Origin: Zanthoxylum bungeanum | Lineage: Eukaryota; Streptophyta; Magnoliopsida; Sapindales; Rutaceae | Length of the DNA: 64,000 bases | Assembly: GCA_019454045.1 (NCBI GenBank) | Contig: SKCR01007779.1 | Coordinates: 62,001-126,000, forward strand | Direction of reading: 5' to 3' | Shown: one piece after another, positions 22,327-33,689 of the stretch | Numbering within the stretch: the first letter of the stretch is position 1 | How the letters are laid out: each line of letters starts with the position of its first letter | Made by a program: the position numbers and the translations under genes | Notes under the pieces: model-generated | Told to the model about the DNA's origin: nothing | The model's input: the letters and a program-made list of their open reading frames with translations, nothing else | The model's database searches: none

Positions 22327-23233
22327 GATGTTTCATGTAAACATCTTTAAAACTATCACCATTAAGAAGACATTTTTCATATCAATTTGAAATAGTGTCC
22401 CTTGTTGGGAGGCTGCAACATCTACCAAGCTACATATGGAAGTGAATCGAGCAACATGAGCAAAGTAAAAAATCGATAAGGTTCTGATCCTTATACACTT
22501 ATGGGGGGAATATGTGTAAAACTTGTGGAAATTAAAGACTAACTATAATAATTTAATAAAATTCCTAATTATTATTTCTATAATTAAAATCATACACCCT
22601 TAAGTCTAACTAATGGCCACACTCTTAATCTATGTAAAATTAAAGAGTTGAAAAATAAACAAGGCAATAAAAAAAATCAACACAAAGATTTGTTGATGGA
22701 GTAGAAAATTCTTGATATAGAAAAATAACTTCGGATATATGTTACTACCTGAATTCACTGAGTATAGAAAACTTACAGTGATGGTTATAAGACTTATGGA
22801 AACAACTTTACGGACTCAAATTCCTCAACTATAATAACCTGAAGAAACTCCTCGAGCCAACACCAAGAAGCCTTCTTCATAATATCTGAAGTTGAATCAA
22901 ATCCACGAACTCGCGATATCGGAACTCTGACTACCAATCTCCACCTTAGAACTCTAAGGGTTTAGGGTATTGCCTAGATTTGTGATTATATTGATGATTA
23001 TCAATAGAGAAACTCACCAAAAGAAAGAAAACATGGGATTAATTAAGTTTTCAAGGTGAACTCTGAAGAAGAAGGAAACAAATGATATGGAGGCTCTGAA
23101 TATTATATTTTCAACACTTAGTAAAGTGGTTTATTTTTTTTTTATTTTTTTTATTTTTTTAGTAGGGTTTTCAAGCCTTTGAAAAGCCTTTAAAATGCAT
23201 CCGGGAAAAAGAAAAATATCAAGCGGAATTCCT
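22327..23233. other. Intergenic, nothing recognised
   Basis: AT-rich sequence right of the copia element. A T-rich run lies near 23130-23160. There is no coding or repeat structure that I can assign. Confidence 0.5.
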
Positions 23234-23870
23234 GTAACACCCCGAAAAATTCCGATGACTGCTATGTTATAGGTGGCATAATACATGACATAAATCATGC
23301 TCAAGCGTGTATGTGATAGTGAATTTAATTTTTGGAATATTCGATGAATTATTTACAATTCCGATATGAAGTTCACTTTCGATTCTACTCCGAATAGTCT
23401 TTAGTATTTGGGCCATAACTATTTTATACGGTCTCCGATTTTTATGAAGTTTATATCGTCGGAAAGCTAAGACCGATACCTACAACTTTTACGTTGAATA
23501 TTTTTCCAAATTCGAATCAAAAATAGGTCAAAAATCATAATTTCCATGGCTGATACAGTAAATTTCGAAAATACCTAGAATTGAGTGATGTGGTAAATTT
23601 TGAACCACTCATTTAAAACAACAACAAAAACAAAACAAAAAAAAAAATCAGCCATTCTCAGTATAAAATATGTACTATTCACCCATCTGTCTCATTTTGG
23701 CAAAAAACGTAGGAAGCTTGAAGAAAAGCTTCATCATTTTTCTTTCACTCACACTACTTTGGAAGTGATTGGTGTTGATCTTAAGCTCCTTTCTCATACA
23801 AGTAAGCTTATTTTTCTTCTTCCTCCCTCTAATCCATTTGCAAGAAGATGAGATTTATATCGTTCAATAG
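23234..23870 (+). repeat. Probable LTR fragment of a Ty3-gypsy element
   Basis: It starts TGTAACACCCCG, a common gypsy LTR start. A block at 23410-23500 ('ggccataact', 'ctccgatttttatgaa', 'tacaactttta') is of a kind widespread in plant LTRs. TATA-like 'tataaaat' lies near 23660. No partner LTR, primer site or coding part is present. Confidence 0.4.
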
Positions 23871-23911
23871 ATTTATTTGACTTAATCTTTATTTTATAAA
23901 TTCATTTACAC

Positions 23912-24541
23912 TAGGGGTAGACAAAAAAATTATTGAAACCGGAAAAATTGAATTGAAGTACAGTTTTTTATTTTCAAAAAAATTGTTCGATATTTTAATT
24001 AAAAAACCGAACTAAACAGAATTAAAATAATTTTAACTTAGAAATCAAATCGAATTGAATTAATTGAATAATTTAATTTATTAAATTTTTTAAAATCTAA
24101 TCTTATTATGTAATTATTTTATAATTATATTTGTTACATTATTTAATTTATTTAGTGATGATTAATTTCATTAAATATTTATAATTTTTTACTTTGGTTA
24201 TTATTCTTTTTGTTTTCCTACATTTTTAATAATTTAAATGATGATTATTTCTTATGAAAATTTTTATTAGTGTAATTGTGATGATTTGAAGAGTTACAGT
24301 ATAAAAAAAATTAAGAAAATATTAGATTCAATGAATATTATTAATTTATTACTATTATTATTAAAAAAATTGAAAACCTGAATTGAACCGAACCAAACCA
24401 AACCAAACCGACAATTAAAAATAATTATAATTTTTTTTTAAATAAAAAAAGGTACAATTACTTTTTTTAAAAAATTGAATAATTATAATTACAATTTTTT
24501 TTATAATCATAACAAACCAGACAAAACCATGTCCACCCCTA
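23912..24541. mobile_element. Non-autonomous hAT-type element (MITE-like)
   Basis: Terminal inverted repeats TAGGGGTAGACA and TGTCCACCCCTA are flanked by 8-bp duplications ATTTACAC (23904-23911) and ATTTCCAC (24542-24549), 7 of 8 identical. The interior is very AT-rich with 'ccgaaccaaacc'-like runs near the ends and no ORF. Confidence 0.8.
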
Positions 24542-24549
24542 ATTTCCAC

Positions 24550-25862
24550 CCAATAGCAGATTTGTTTGGTGGAAGATAAACTAAATCTCAGTCTCAATTG
24601 TAATTTGGGAGATTTGTCATAATAGTGAGGTGGTTATATCCATAATAAGGAGATTGGAATGAATATTATATAAATTAGTATGGGGCTCGTGCTTTGTGCA
24701 AGTTGATCAAAATTAAAATGTTATACTTATTATGTCAATTAAAAAATCTCTTAGAAAATTACTTAAGACTTGTGATGATACATTTTCTCGATATAAACTA
24801 AAGTTATATCACTACTTAAGTTGGAAATGTAAATATATTAACCCATGATATTAATTATCAGATTAATATTATTTATAAAACATAATTATGAGTAGATTTG
24901 CTTTAGACATTTTATTTTGTATTATTTTAGATGGATAATAGTGTAAAAGTTGGATAGTTTTTCTTATTTTAGTAAGTTTTCTTATTTTAACACATCCAAA
25001 TAATATAGCAAAAAGTTAAATATAAAAAATAAATTAGCAAAAGAAATATATGATTTGAGAACATGGAATTGATCACATTCATAATTTGTGATGCCAATAA
25101 AATAACTAATGAAGGTAAGAATATCTAGAACAGAGTCAGACATTCAGTCGAAAGGGAGATAAATAAATAAATAAAAATGGAAAATGAAAAAAAAATTATA
25201 TGACCATGTCTGTTACATTTCAAAAACAATATTTATATTTATTTTATTAATACTTGATAGATTAAATTAATTGAAGAAAAATAACAGAGACCATTATCAT
25301 TTTGGTTTTATGTGCTCGGTTGAGGAGATGAAGGTGCTGCACTGCATTAATCTATATATATTATTAGGTTTTTTATTTTTATTTTTTATTTAAGTTATTT
25401 AATTTAATTTATTTTTAATAGAATGTTTAATTTCGAGAATTTTAAAGAAATAGTTTTATTTGGATTTTACACAAATCAGAATTTAAGCATGAGATAATGA
25501 TTTTTTTTTAATTTATTATTGTGAGCTTATTTTTCATTTTTTCAATATGCAAATAAGAATTATAAATTTTATTTTAATAAGTTTCTTATTTTAAGACTTT
25601 TTATTTTAAAAGTTAGATTTAAATTAAATAAATAATAGATTTTTTAGGTGGTGCCATGTTTTTTCATATATAGAAAAATTATATTTCTTATTTTAATAGG
25701 TTTATATTTTTAATACTTCTTATCTAATTATGTTTCATATTTTAATAGGTTTATTATTTTAAAACTTCTTATCTTTTGTTAAAGATATATTTAAATTAAA
25801 TAAATAATAGAATTTTTAGGTGGTGTCACGTGGTGTGTTGAGGGAGTAGAAAATATTTAACC

Positions 25863-25893
<31 letters not shown>

Positions 25894-25984
25894 GCTCATC
25901 ATCTATCTTAACACACATATATATTATAATACTAATTAAATAAATTATAGGATTATTATTATTATTATTATATTATTATTATTA

Positions 25985-26045
<61 letters not shown>

Positions 26046-27023
26046 TGTATTTTCTGTAATCTGAGGAAAACTGAATAATTATTTAGTTACATACAAACAA
26101 GATGCATACTCTTTTTTTTTCCTATACATATAAACAATTGATTATATATTTTTAAATTATAAAAAATTATTTTGTACATTAATCCATCTGATTCCTTAAC
26201 ATTAAAAGAAGTGCCTAACCTAACCTAACCTAACCTAACCTATGTTTGTAAAGTATTCAATTGAACATGGCAGAAAAGCCAAGAACTACAATGTATCTAA
26301 TAATTGAAGTTGAATAATTAAAAATGATAACAATGGCCCAATCTCACGCCCTTTCCTAGCAAGTTGACATTGTGGCATTCTTTTGGGTAGGTGCTCATCT
26401 TTTTCTCCCATATGCTAATAATAGAGGATGATTTTTCTTTTTAAGTTAAAAAATTCCATAAAGATACGATGTGATTTTCTTTATCTCAATTAAGGAATTG
26501 CTGTCGGGATTTAATGATGACTTTTTCTCGATTTATTATTTTAAAAATCACAATCTCAGTCTTTTATGTTTTCTTATTGTTCGACATAGAATTGAAATGA
26601 TTTTTTTTATCCGATTGAAAAATCTTTATTCGATTGAAAAATAAGAATTCAAAAAATAATTTCTTTTATAATCGACCGAAATTGAGATTTGCAAATCCAT
26701 ATCGATATTCTGCAATACAAAATTTGACACCAAATCTCATCCAATACCTTCAAATTTTGACTCCAGATCTCATCAGTTGATGTATCATATAATGTTTCTA
26801 TTTTCAACCATTATACAAGATCAATGGATGAGAAACCGTGTTAAAAAATTTAACTTAAAATATTATCACCGTAATTATAATAATTTAACAGTAATTAAAC
26901 ATCTTTATTAATTGAAATTTGAATAGGCAAGTCCTTTTTGAAAGAAGGACAAAAATTGAAAACTATTTCACATAAATCCTTTTTAATAACAGTTTCCATC
27001 ACTTGGGTTTTTACCCTATTTAA

Positions 27024-27061
<38 letters not shown>

Positions 27062-27095
27062 TGAAGGCATTTTTTTGTCAAATCAAAACCGTTGC
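24550..27095. other. AT-rich intergenic DNA with microsatellites
   Basis: It contains (TA)n at 25863-25887, a long imperfect (ATT)n at 25951-26044, six CCTAA units at 26214-26243 and (AAT)n at 27025-27060. Parts of 25570-25660 resemble 25744-25840 (shared 'taaattaaataaataatag' and 'aggtggtg'), a diverged direct duplication. No gene is seen. Confidence 0.7.
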
Positions 27096-27103
27096 CTCCT
27101 AAT

Positions 27104-27535
27104 CATTGTTTTAAAAATAAGACCGGTGATTGAACCAATGATCTAAGAAATTTAATGGGTATTGGTTCGATTAGTTGAATTGTTTTGATTGAACTAATAT
27201 AATCGGTTGGTGTCATAAATAATTTTGTTTATTTATAAATTAGAAAGAAAATCTATAAAAATATAAAAATTACACATACACATATATGTATATATATAAT
27301 CATTAATTCTAACAATATTTAACATAAAAACAATGATTTGCACTAAAAAGTTGATTTAAAACCCTCTTGATCAAAAAAAAAAAAAAAAAAAAACCTCCAG
27401 GGTTCACCGATTTTGGCCAATTTCAACTGATTTTTTTTTACTAATTGATTTTAAGGATTTTTCAGACCGAACTCATGACGGATTCTTGATTCGATTGGTT
27501 TAATCGGTTAGTTCGGTTCAATTCTAAAAACACTG
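27104..27535. mobile_element. MITE with 8-bp target duplication
   Basis: The ends CATTGTTTTAAAAAT and (reverse complement) CAGTGTTTTTAGAAT form terminal inverted repeats. Flanks are CTCCTAAT (27096-27103) and ATCCTAAT (27536-27543), 7 of 8 identical. The interior has 'ggttcgatt'/'aatcggtt' motifs and a poly-A run at about 27374-27394. Confidence 0.72.
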
Positions 27536-27543
27536 ATCCTAAT

Positions 27544-28111
27544 AATGAATGGGGCAATGAGACTTTTGAAGGACTTGTTGGGTGAGAAACGAGAACTTGA
27601 GAAGAACAATAAGAGAGATGTTGGTTTTTTTAATAGTTAATATCAATTTTATCAATTTTTTGACTTCGTTGCTTCTTTTTTTTTTCTTTTTTGTTTTTTT
27701 CCCCAAAAGTGGTGAAGGACTGTGACACTCGTGAAATATATAGTTTGTCTTTATTATTATTTTCTTGCCCGCATATTACCTTACAATCTAAATAATATTA
27801 CAATTAAAATTCATTAATTTAAGCAGGTGAGAACCATCTAATCAAGAAAAAAGTATTATCCTTTCATTAACCACACATATGAGCGAGACTCAAACCCCAT
27901 ATCTATTTTTTCTTATAAGAGATTTAACAATTAAATTAACTTTGTTATCTATTATCATTTTGATAAAATCAAAGCAACCTACTTGGTGATTTAATTTTCA
28001 AAATTTGATGTGAATTTACTGCACCGTCCCATTGTCTATTTGATGTGGGGCACCATTTGTTATCGAAATTTGCCACCGATCGACGATATCGCTGCCTTAC
28101 TTCGGCGGGTT
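27544..28111. other. Intergenic, nothing recognised
   Basis: AT-rich, with T runs near 27680-27710. No supported feature. Confidence 0.5.
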
Positions 28112-28123
28112 TTTATGCTAAGT

Positions 28124-28291
28124 CTTCTGATTTGGTGGTGTATGATTTATAATCTCACCTTAATATTTTGGGTTCGAATACAGAATGTGCGTTTTTTATA
28201 AAAGCCTGTGATAGGGAGAGATTTTACCTACTCCATTTATACTTTGAAGAGATGATTTAACCGTGAAATTTCCAACCATTTAAAAAAAAAA
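28124..28291 (+). mobile_element. tRNA-derived SINE, copy 1
   Basis: B-box-like GGGTTCGAATAC at 28170-28181 and an A-box-like 'tggtggtgtatga' upstream. The 3' part shares 'tgcgttttttataa', 'gagattttacctactcc' and 'ttccaaccattt' with the other three copies, and it ends in poly-A. Target duplications are TTTATGCTAAGT (28112-28123) and TTTATGCCAAGT (28292-28303). Confidence 0.82.
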
Positions 28292-28540
28292 TTTATGCCA
28301 AGTTTAATACCGTTAGAATTCGTAAAGGAATTTATATCACCAGTAACGGAGCTTTTTTTTTTCATGTGACTAGAGATCTAAGCTTACGGAAAACGAAAAC
28401 CCCGTTTCAAACAATATTAGTACTGTTACGTAGAGCTATAGACAATAATCCAACGACATCAAATATAATTGAAACAGATTATATAATTAAATTATCACTT
28501 ATCAGCAGCTGTCGGTGGTGGCCGCCCGAGGTTATTCTAT

Positions 28541-29104
28541 TTTTTTAAAGAAATTGACATTCCATTCCACCCTTATTTTAACGGCAAGTTAACAGAGTTG
28601 AGAAATATTCTGACATCATCCTTATTTCGGATTGGACCGAGCAAATTTTTTTACTTTGAAGTTATGCTAGAGCGCATAACTATATGATAGGGTGCATAAA
28701 TATTCTGTCATTCTGATACATTCAAAAATCCAACTGATTTATTGTAAAAATTAGATCAAAACTACGATCCTGGAGTGTTATTAATGAACGACAAAAAACA
28801 AACAAATATGAAATCATCGAGCAGCTAAAATACAACAAACAAACAAACAACCAAAACTTCATATTACCAAATCAAAACATCATATAACAAAGACAAAAAC
28901 AACACATCAGAAATAAGACAAGATCAAAAATACCCAGATCAACAAACAGCAAAAGAAACAACAAAATGATGGACGAGCTGGCAATAAAGATACTGAGAAA
29001 AGGGTGAAATGTCAATTTTTTGATTCATGATTCTTCTCAATTAACAGAGCGTGTATTACACGCTAACGGATTCTGTGAAATAAGGGTGGAATGTCAATTT
29101 TTTA
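28541..29104. mobile_element. Possible Mutator-like MITE with inverted ends
   Basis: The left end 'aaattgacattcca' plus 'cccttattt' is mirrored by 'aaataagggtggaatgtc' at the right end, about 28 bp of inverted repeat. No clear 9-bp duplication is seen. Copies of the 'agggtgnaatgt' motif continue to 29235. Confidence 0.4.
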
Positions 29105-29240
29105 AGAGTGCAAGGGTGTAATGTGTGGAAAATTTAATACAGGGGTGCAATGTAAAAAACATTGAGAGTACAAGGGTGCAATGTGTAGAAAATTTAGTAT
29201 AAGGGTGCAATGTAAAAAACATTGAGAGTACAGAGGCCTC
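29105..29240. repeat. Direct repeat, two units of about 60 bp
   Basis: A unit with 'caagggtg', 'aatgtgtngaaaattta' and 'ggggtgcaatgtaaaaaac' occurs at about 29110-29168 and 29171-29231. The motif matches the ends of the neighbouring inverted-repeat element. Confidence 0.7.
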
Positions 29241-29397
29241 AAGATCGGTTTTTCCTTTTTTTAATTAAAATGTAGAGTACAAATCATACTGCACCAAATA
29301 TAATATACATTAAATTTAATACACTAATTGAAATATCTTTTAATACAATAAAAGCACCAAAATTACCCCATATTTAACTTTTACTTGGAACATATAC

Positions 29398-29819
29398 AGG
29401 GATGGCAACGGGCCGGGCTCGAGCCGGGGCTTATCAATTTTGGCTCGGGTCCGGAAAAGCCCGGCCCAGGTTGTCACCGGGCCGGGTTCGGGCCTGATTT
29501 TTTAATTATAAAAAATTATAAATAAAAAAAATTATTATAAAAATATATATATTTTATAAAAAAAAATATTTAATTATTTATTTTAAACCCGGACCCGATT
29601 TTTTATTATAAAAAAATTATAAATATAAAAAATTTATTATATAAATATATATTTTATAAATTAAAATATTAAATTATTTATTTTAAGCCCGGACCGGCTT
29701 TTTGAGTGAAGTCCGGCCCGGGCCCGGGCCCGAGCCCGAGCCGGGCCTTCATTTTGAAGCCCAGCCCGGGATTTTCGTATCCCGGATCGTGCCGGACTTC
29801 GGCCTTTTCTGCCAAGTAT
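29398..29819. mobile_element. Non-autonomous hAT-type element, GC-rich ends
   Basis: Exact 8-bp duplications ACATATAC at 29390-29397 and 29820-29827. It starts AGGGATGGCA; the right end TGCCAAGTAT is a degenerate mate. Both ends are rich in 'cccgg' words around an AT-rich core. The apparent Pro/Gly-rich ORFs here come from the repeats. Confidence 0.78.
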
Positions 29820-29827
29820 ACATATAC

Positions 29828-30517
29828 ATGCACGCACGACCAGCTTTACTTCCAAATTGTCTCTATCTTATCCATTGCAATTTATAAAGTTTCTGTTTGG
29901 TTTTGTGGTTTGACTTGTGATAAGGAGATAAAATTATATTTTGATTAAAATAGAATTTTTAAGTGTTTGGTTAATGATAAGAATTTAAAATTATTAATTG
30001 TATTTTTTTTAAAAAAAATAAGTTTTATAAAAGATAAAATTTGTAATTTTTCTCTATCACAAAATATTAAAAAAATACACCGTAATTACTTTTTTAAACA
30101 TAAATCAAAATTACTTAATAATATTTATAAATCACAATCCGTTTTTAATCGCAACACTAAAAAAAATCACCGCTAGAAGATGAATGAAGTTATATTATTG
30201 GAGGCGGCCAGCATGAAACCTTCAATCGCGCCTTCGTATCAGTATTGCGGGTACTTTAATCTGTCAATATCATCCATGTCCACCAAATTGCATGTCTTTT
30301 TAGCAAATTGGCATAAAATATGAACCATCTGGACTTCTCTTTCGGAGGGATGCATCATGTTTCCTTTATTAATTAGCATATGCCAATGCAAGATGCTTAC
30401 TAAGTATCTTACTTTAATTAATTTGTGTTAGCAATTAATTGCAGCTGATTTTCGTTTCAGAGGTAAATCCGGAAACTCGCTCCTCGAACAATCTTCCCCC
30501 AACTGTGAATTTGTTTG
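29828..30517. other. Intergenic, nothing recognised
   Basis: AT-rich to about 30180, then mixed sequence up to the copia insertion. No supported gene. Confidence 0.5.
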
Positions 30518-30522
30518 GTTTG

Positions 30523-30834
30523 TGTTGGAAAAAATGCTTATGAGTAAGCATTTTGAGGCTCAATTTTAAGCATGGTCCAGTTCATGTTAGTGGTTGTTAT
30601 TGAATGATTCAGATACTCCTCCGTGAGTACTTCGAAATGGTATATTCATATGCTTAAAATGATGTTTGGGTGAATGGGAAATTGTTGCTCAAAGTTCACC
30701 CATTGGTGTTAGAAAATAAAGAGAAGTTAGCTTGTCCCATATGAGAAAGCTATAGAGAGAAAATTATGCTTATATATGATTGTTCATTAGTAGATGGGTA
30801 AGAGTTATAAGGATAGAGACTCTCTCTACGTGCG

Positions 30835-30874
<40 letters not shown>

Positions 30875-31263
30875 GCAAATCAAATCTGAATCAAGCTTGG
30901 CTCGTGTGCACCCGCGTGTCCTGCGTACACGAATGTGCGGGCCCGGCCCAGCCGAATTTTTACTTGTCTCTTTATTTTTCCAAGCCTTTTAAAGTTCCAT
31001 AACAATTGAAACAATCGTCTCGTGTTCTACTGCACCTAAGGTGGGAGACGAATTTGTTTTAAGGAAATTGTTGCCATCAACAAGCCTCGGAATTCTCTCT
31101 GTTTCGTTCGATTACTGCACTGCCTCCGTTCTGAATTGTTCCTGTCTCTAGTTCATTGATGCTCAGCTGTTTTCACTCCTGTATCTGTGTTATTTTCATT
31201 ACTGTTGTTTAGTTATTACCGATACTTTATTGTACCATCTTTGTTCTGTTTTACTGTTGTTCA
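30523..31263 (+). repeat. Copia-1 5' LTR, internally deleted
   Basis: Matches 35851-36888 except for a ~290-bp gap and the loss of the end. It contains TATA-like 'ttatatatga' near 30770 and a 38-base G run at 30836-30873. Confidence 0.85.
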
Positions 31264-32235
31264 TTGTCCTCGGAAAACAGTCCAAACACAGTAGATCCGA
31301 ATGTGGCAGCCTCTTCGGCTAGCCAAAATGTTGTGGCAGCCCCCGTGGCTAACCAAAGTGCAGTGGCAGCCCCTTCGGCTGGCCAACTTGCAACAGCCTC
31401 TGGGCTTAATATGGCAGCCGTTGTGGCTGGCCAGGTGTTTGCTGCCTCTATGGCTAGACAACCTGTTGGACATGTGAGCCATGTCAATCCTGCTGCGGAA
31501 AAACCTGAAAAATTCAGTGGTCAGAATTTCAAAAGGTGGCAACAGAAAATATTTTTCTACTTGACCACGTTGAACCTTGCGAGGTTCTAAAGGAAGATGC
31601 TCATGTACCCGCGGAGGGTGAGATTGATATCCAAATGATCAGTGCGATCGATGCTTGGAAAACATTCTGAATTCCTATGTAGGAAGCCGGTACTAAGAAA
31701 TTTGTCGTGGGCCGTTTCCTTGATTTTAAGCCAAGTACAAGAACTGCAGATTATTCTAGCAGAAATTCATGCTGAGGGGATGAGTTTAAGTGAAACTTCC
31801 AAGTAGCCTCGATAATTGAGAACTACCACCTGGTTGGAAAGATTCCAAAAATTATCTAAAACATAAGCGAAAAGAGATGAGCATTGAAGACCTGGTTCTT
31901 AAGCTCAGAATTGAAGAAGATAATCGAGTATCTGACAAGAGAGGAATATCTCATGAGGCCAAAGCAAATGTTGTTGAACATGGCCATAAGAACAAGAACC
32001 CTAAGAACAAAGGGTCAAAGATGGCCCTAAAGGAGGAGTTTCCAAGAAATCCAAATTTCAAGGAAGATGCTTCAACTGTAACAAAATGGGTCACAAGTTC
32101 TTCTGAGTGCAGACTGCCGAAGAAGAAAAAGAATCAAGAGGCTAATGTGATGGAAAATATGACTCAAGATGTTTCAGACATTAACCTTTCAGCTGTGGTT
32201 TATGAGGTGAATCTGGTGGGTTCTAACCAAGAGAG
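31264..32235 (+). pseudogene. gag: Copia-1 gag, broken
   Basis: The N-terminal part (31264-31590) has an Ala/Ser/Val-rich head with imperfect repeats, then the family segment EKPEKFSGQNFKRWQQKI. The first codon is TTG where ATG would be expected. Frameshifts follow between 31590 and 31877. The C-terminal part (from 31877, MSIEDLVLKLRIEEDNR) holds Lys-rich sequence. A CCHC knuckle (CFNCNKMGHK) is readable near 32068 only in another frame, flanked by compensating frameshifts. The product would be the nucleocapsid of virus-like particles. Confidence 0.82.
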
Positions 32236-32515
32236 TGGTGGATTGACACTGGTGCCACTCGACATGTGTGCTCGGACAAGAGCATGTTCTCTTCATTTGA
32301 GCCTACTGGTAATGGGGAAAAATTATACATGGGAAATTCAGCAACATCTGAGATTGAAGGTCAATGCAAGGTGATTCTGAAGATGACCTCTGGGAAAGAG
32401 TTGACTTTGAACAACGTTCTGTATGTACCAGAAATACGGAAGAATCTTGTGTCTGGATCACTTCTGAACAAGCACGGATTCCGGATGGTGTTCGAGTCTG
32501 ATAAAGTAGTTTAAC
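32236..32515 (+). pseudogene. pol: Copia-1 aspartic protease
   Basis: The catalytic DTGA motif is at 32245 (D-T-G-A-T-R-H-V-C). It is followed in the same frame by [10 protein letters not shown] and [18 protein letters not shown], the usual pattern of copia proteases. The frame ends at a TAA at 32512-32514. It is out of frame with the preceding gag segment. Confidence 0.82.
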
Positions 32516-32525
32516 TAAAAATGGG

Positions 32526-33680
32526 ATGTATGTGGGAAAATGGTATGTAACTGATGGGCTCTTTAAGCTCAATGTAATGGTTGTTAAACCTAAGAATATC
32601 AATAAAGCTAGTTCTTCTGCTCTTATTGTTGAGTACTCTAATCTATGGCATGGTAGATTAGGACATGTTAATTTTAATTCATTATGGAAATTAATTAATA
32701 TGAACCACATTCCCAATTTTAAAATTGATAACAAACATAAGTGTGATACTTGTGTTGAGGCAAAACTGACTAGATCATCTTTTCATAGTATGAAAGAAAC
32801 TCTGAACCACTTGATCTAATTCATACCGCTGTATGTGATTTTAATTCAATACAATCGAGAGGCGGTAAATATTTTATTACCTTTATTGATGATTGCATAA
32901 GATTTTGCTATGTGTATTTGATGAAAAGTAAGGACGAAGCTATAGAGAAATTTGTTCTCTATAAGAATGAAGTTGAGAATCAACTGAATAAAAGAATTAA
33001 GGAGTTGAAAAGTGATCGTGGTGGTGAGTATGTTTTCCCTTTTGAATCACTTTGTGAACAAAATGGAATCATACATCAAACCACAGCTCCTTATTCACCT
33101 CAATCCAATGGGATTGCAGAACGGAAGAATCGTACCTTGAAAGAGATGATGAACGCTATGTTAATCAGCTCTGGCTTACCTCAGAATATGTGGGGAGAAG
33201 CTGTCTTATCAGCTAATTACCTTTTAAATAAGGTACCACGGAAAGAAGTAGGGAAAACTCCTTATGAAATGTGGAAAGGAAGAGTACATTCCTATAAATT
33301 CCTACGAGTGTGGGGGTGTCTTGCCAAGGTAATCATTCCTCCACCTAAGAAGGTGAAGATAGGACCAAAAACTGTTGATTGTGTTTTCATAGGATATGCA
33401 CATAACAGTAATGCTTATCGATTTCTTGTGTATGAGTCTACTGTACCAGATATTCACAAGAATACGATAATGGAGTCGAGGAATGCATCATTTTTCGAAT
33501 ATGTTTTCCCCTGTAAAACTAATTCGAATTCAAATATGCACAAACGGGCACATGAGACTATCATTGAAGATAGTCAGGACCAAGAACACATAAATGTTCC
33601 AGAGGATCAACAAGTTGTTGAACTTGAACCAAGACGTAGCAAAAGAGCTAGAACAGAAAAATCATTTGGTCCAGATTTTC
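32526..33680 (+). pseudogene. pol: Copia-1 integrase, catalytic Asp lost
   Basis: The GAG-pre-integrase zinc domain (WHGRLGHVN...CDTCVEAK) lies in 32526-32819, which ends after a frameshift. The core continues in the frame of 32912-34057. The first catalytic Asp of the HTDV-type motif is an Ala codon (GCT at 32828-32830). The second Asp (SDRGGEY, 33014) and the Glu (IAERKN, 33119) are present at the D-35-E distance. The C-terminal region includes KVKIGPKTVDCVFIGYA. The enzyme would be inactive even without the frameshift. Confidence 0.85.
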
Positions 33681-33689
33681 TGACATTTT

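Noticed and set aside
26214..26243. Interstitial telomere repeat
   Set aside because: The unit is CCTAA, not the plant CCCTAAA, and there are only six copies.
30780..30992. ORF with a poly-Gly tract
   Set aside because: The glycines come from the G homopolymer in the copia LTR; the ORF at 36122-36331 is the same thing in the other LTR.
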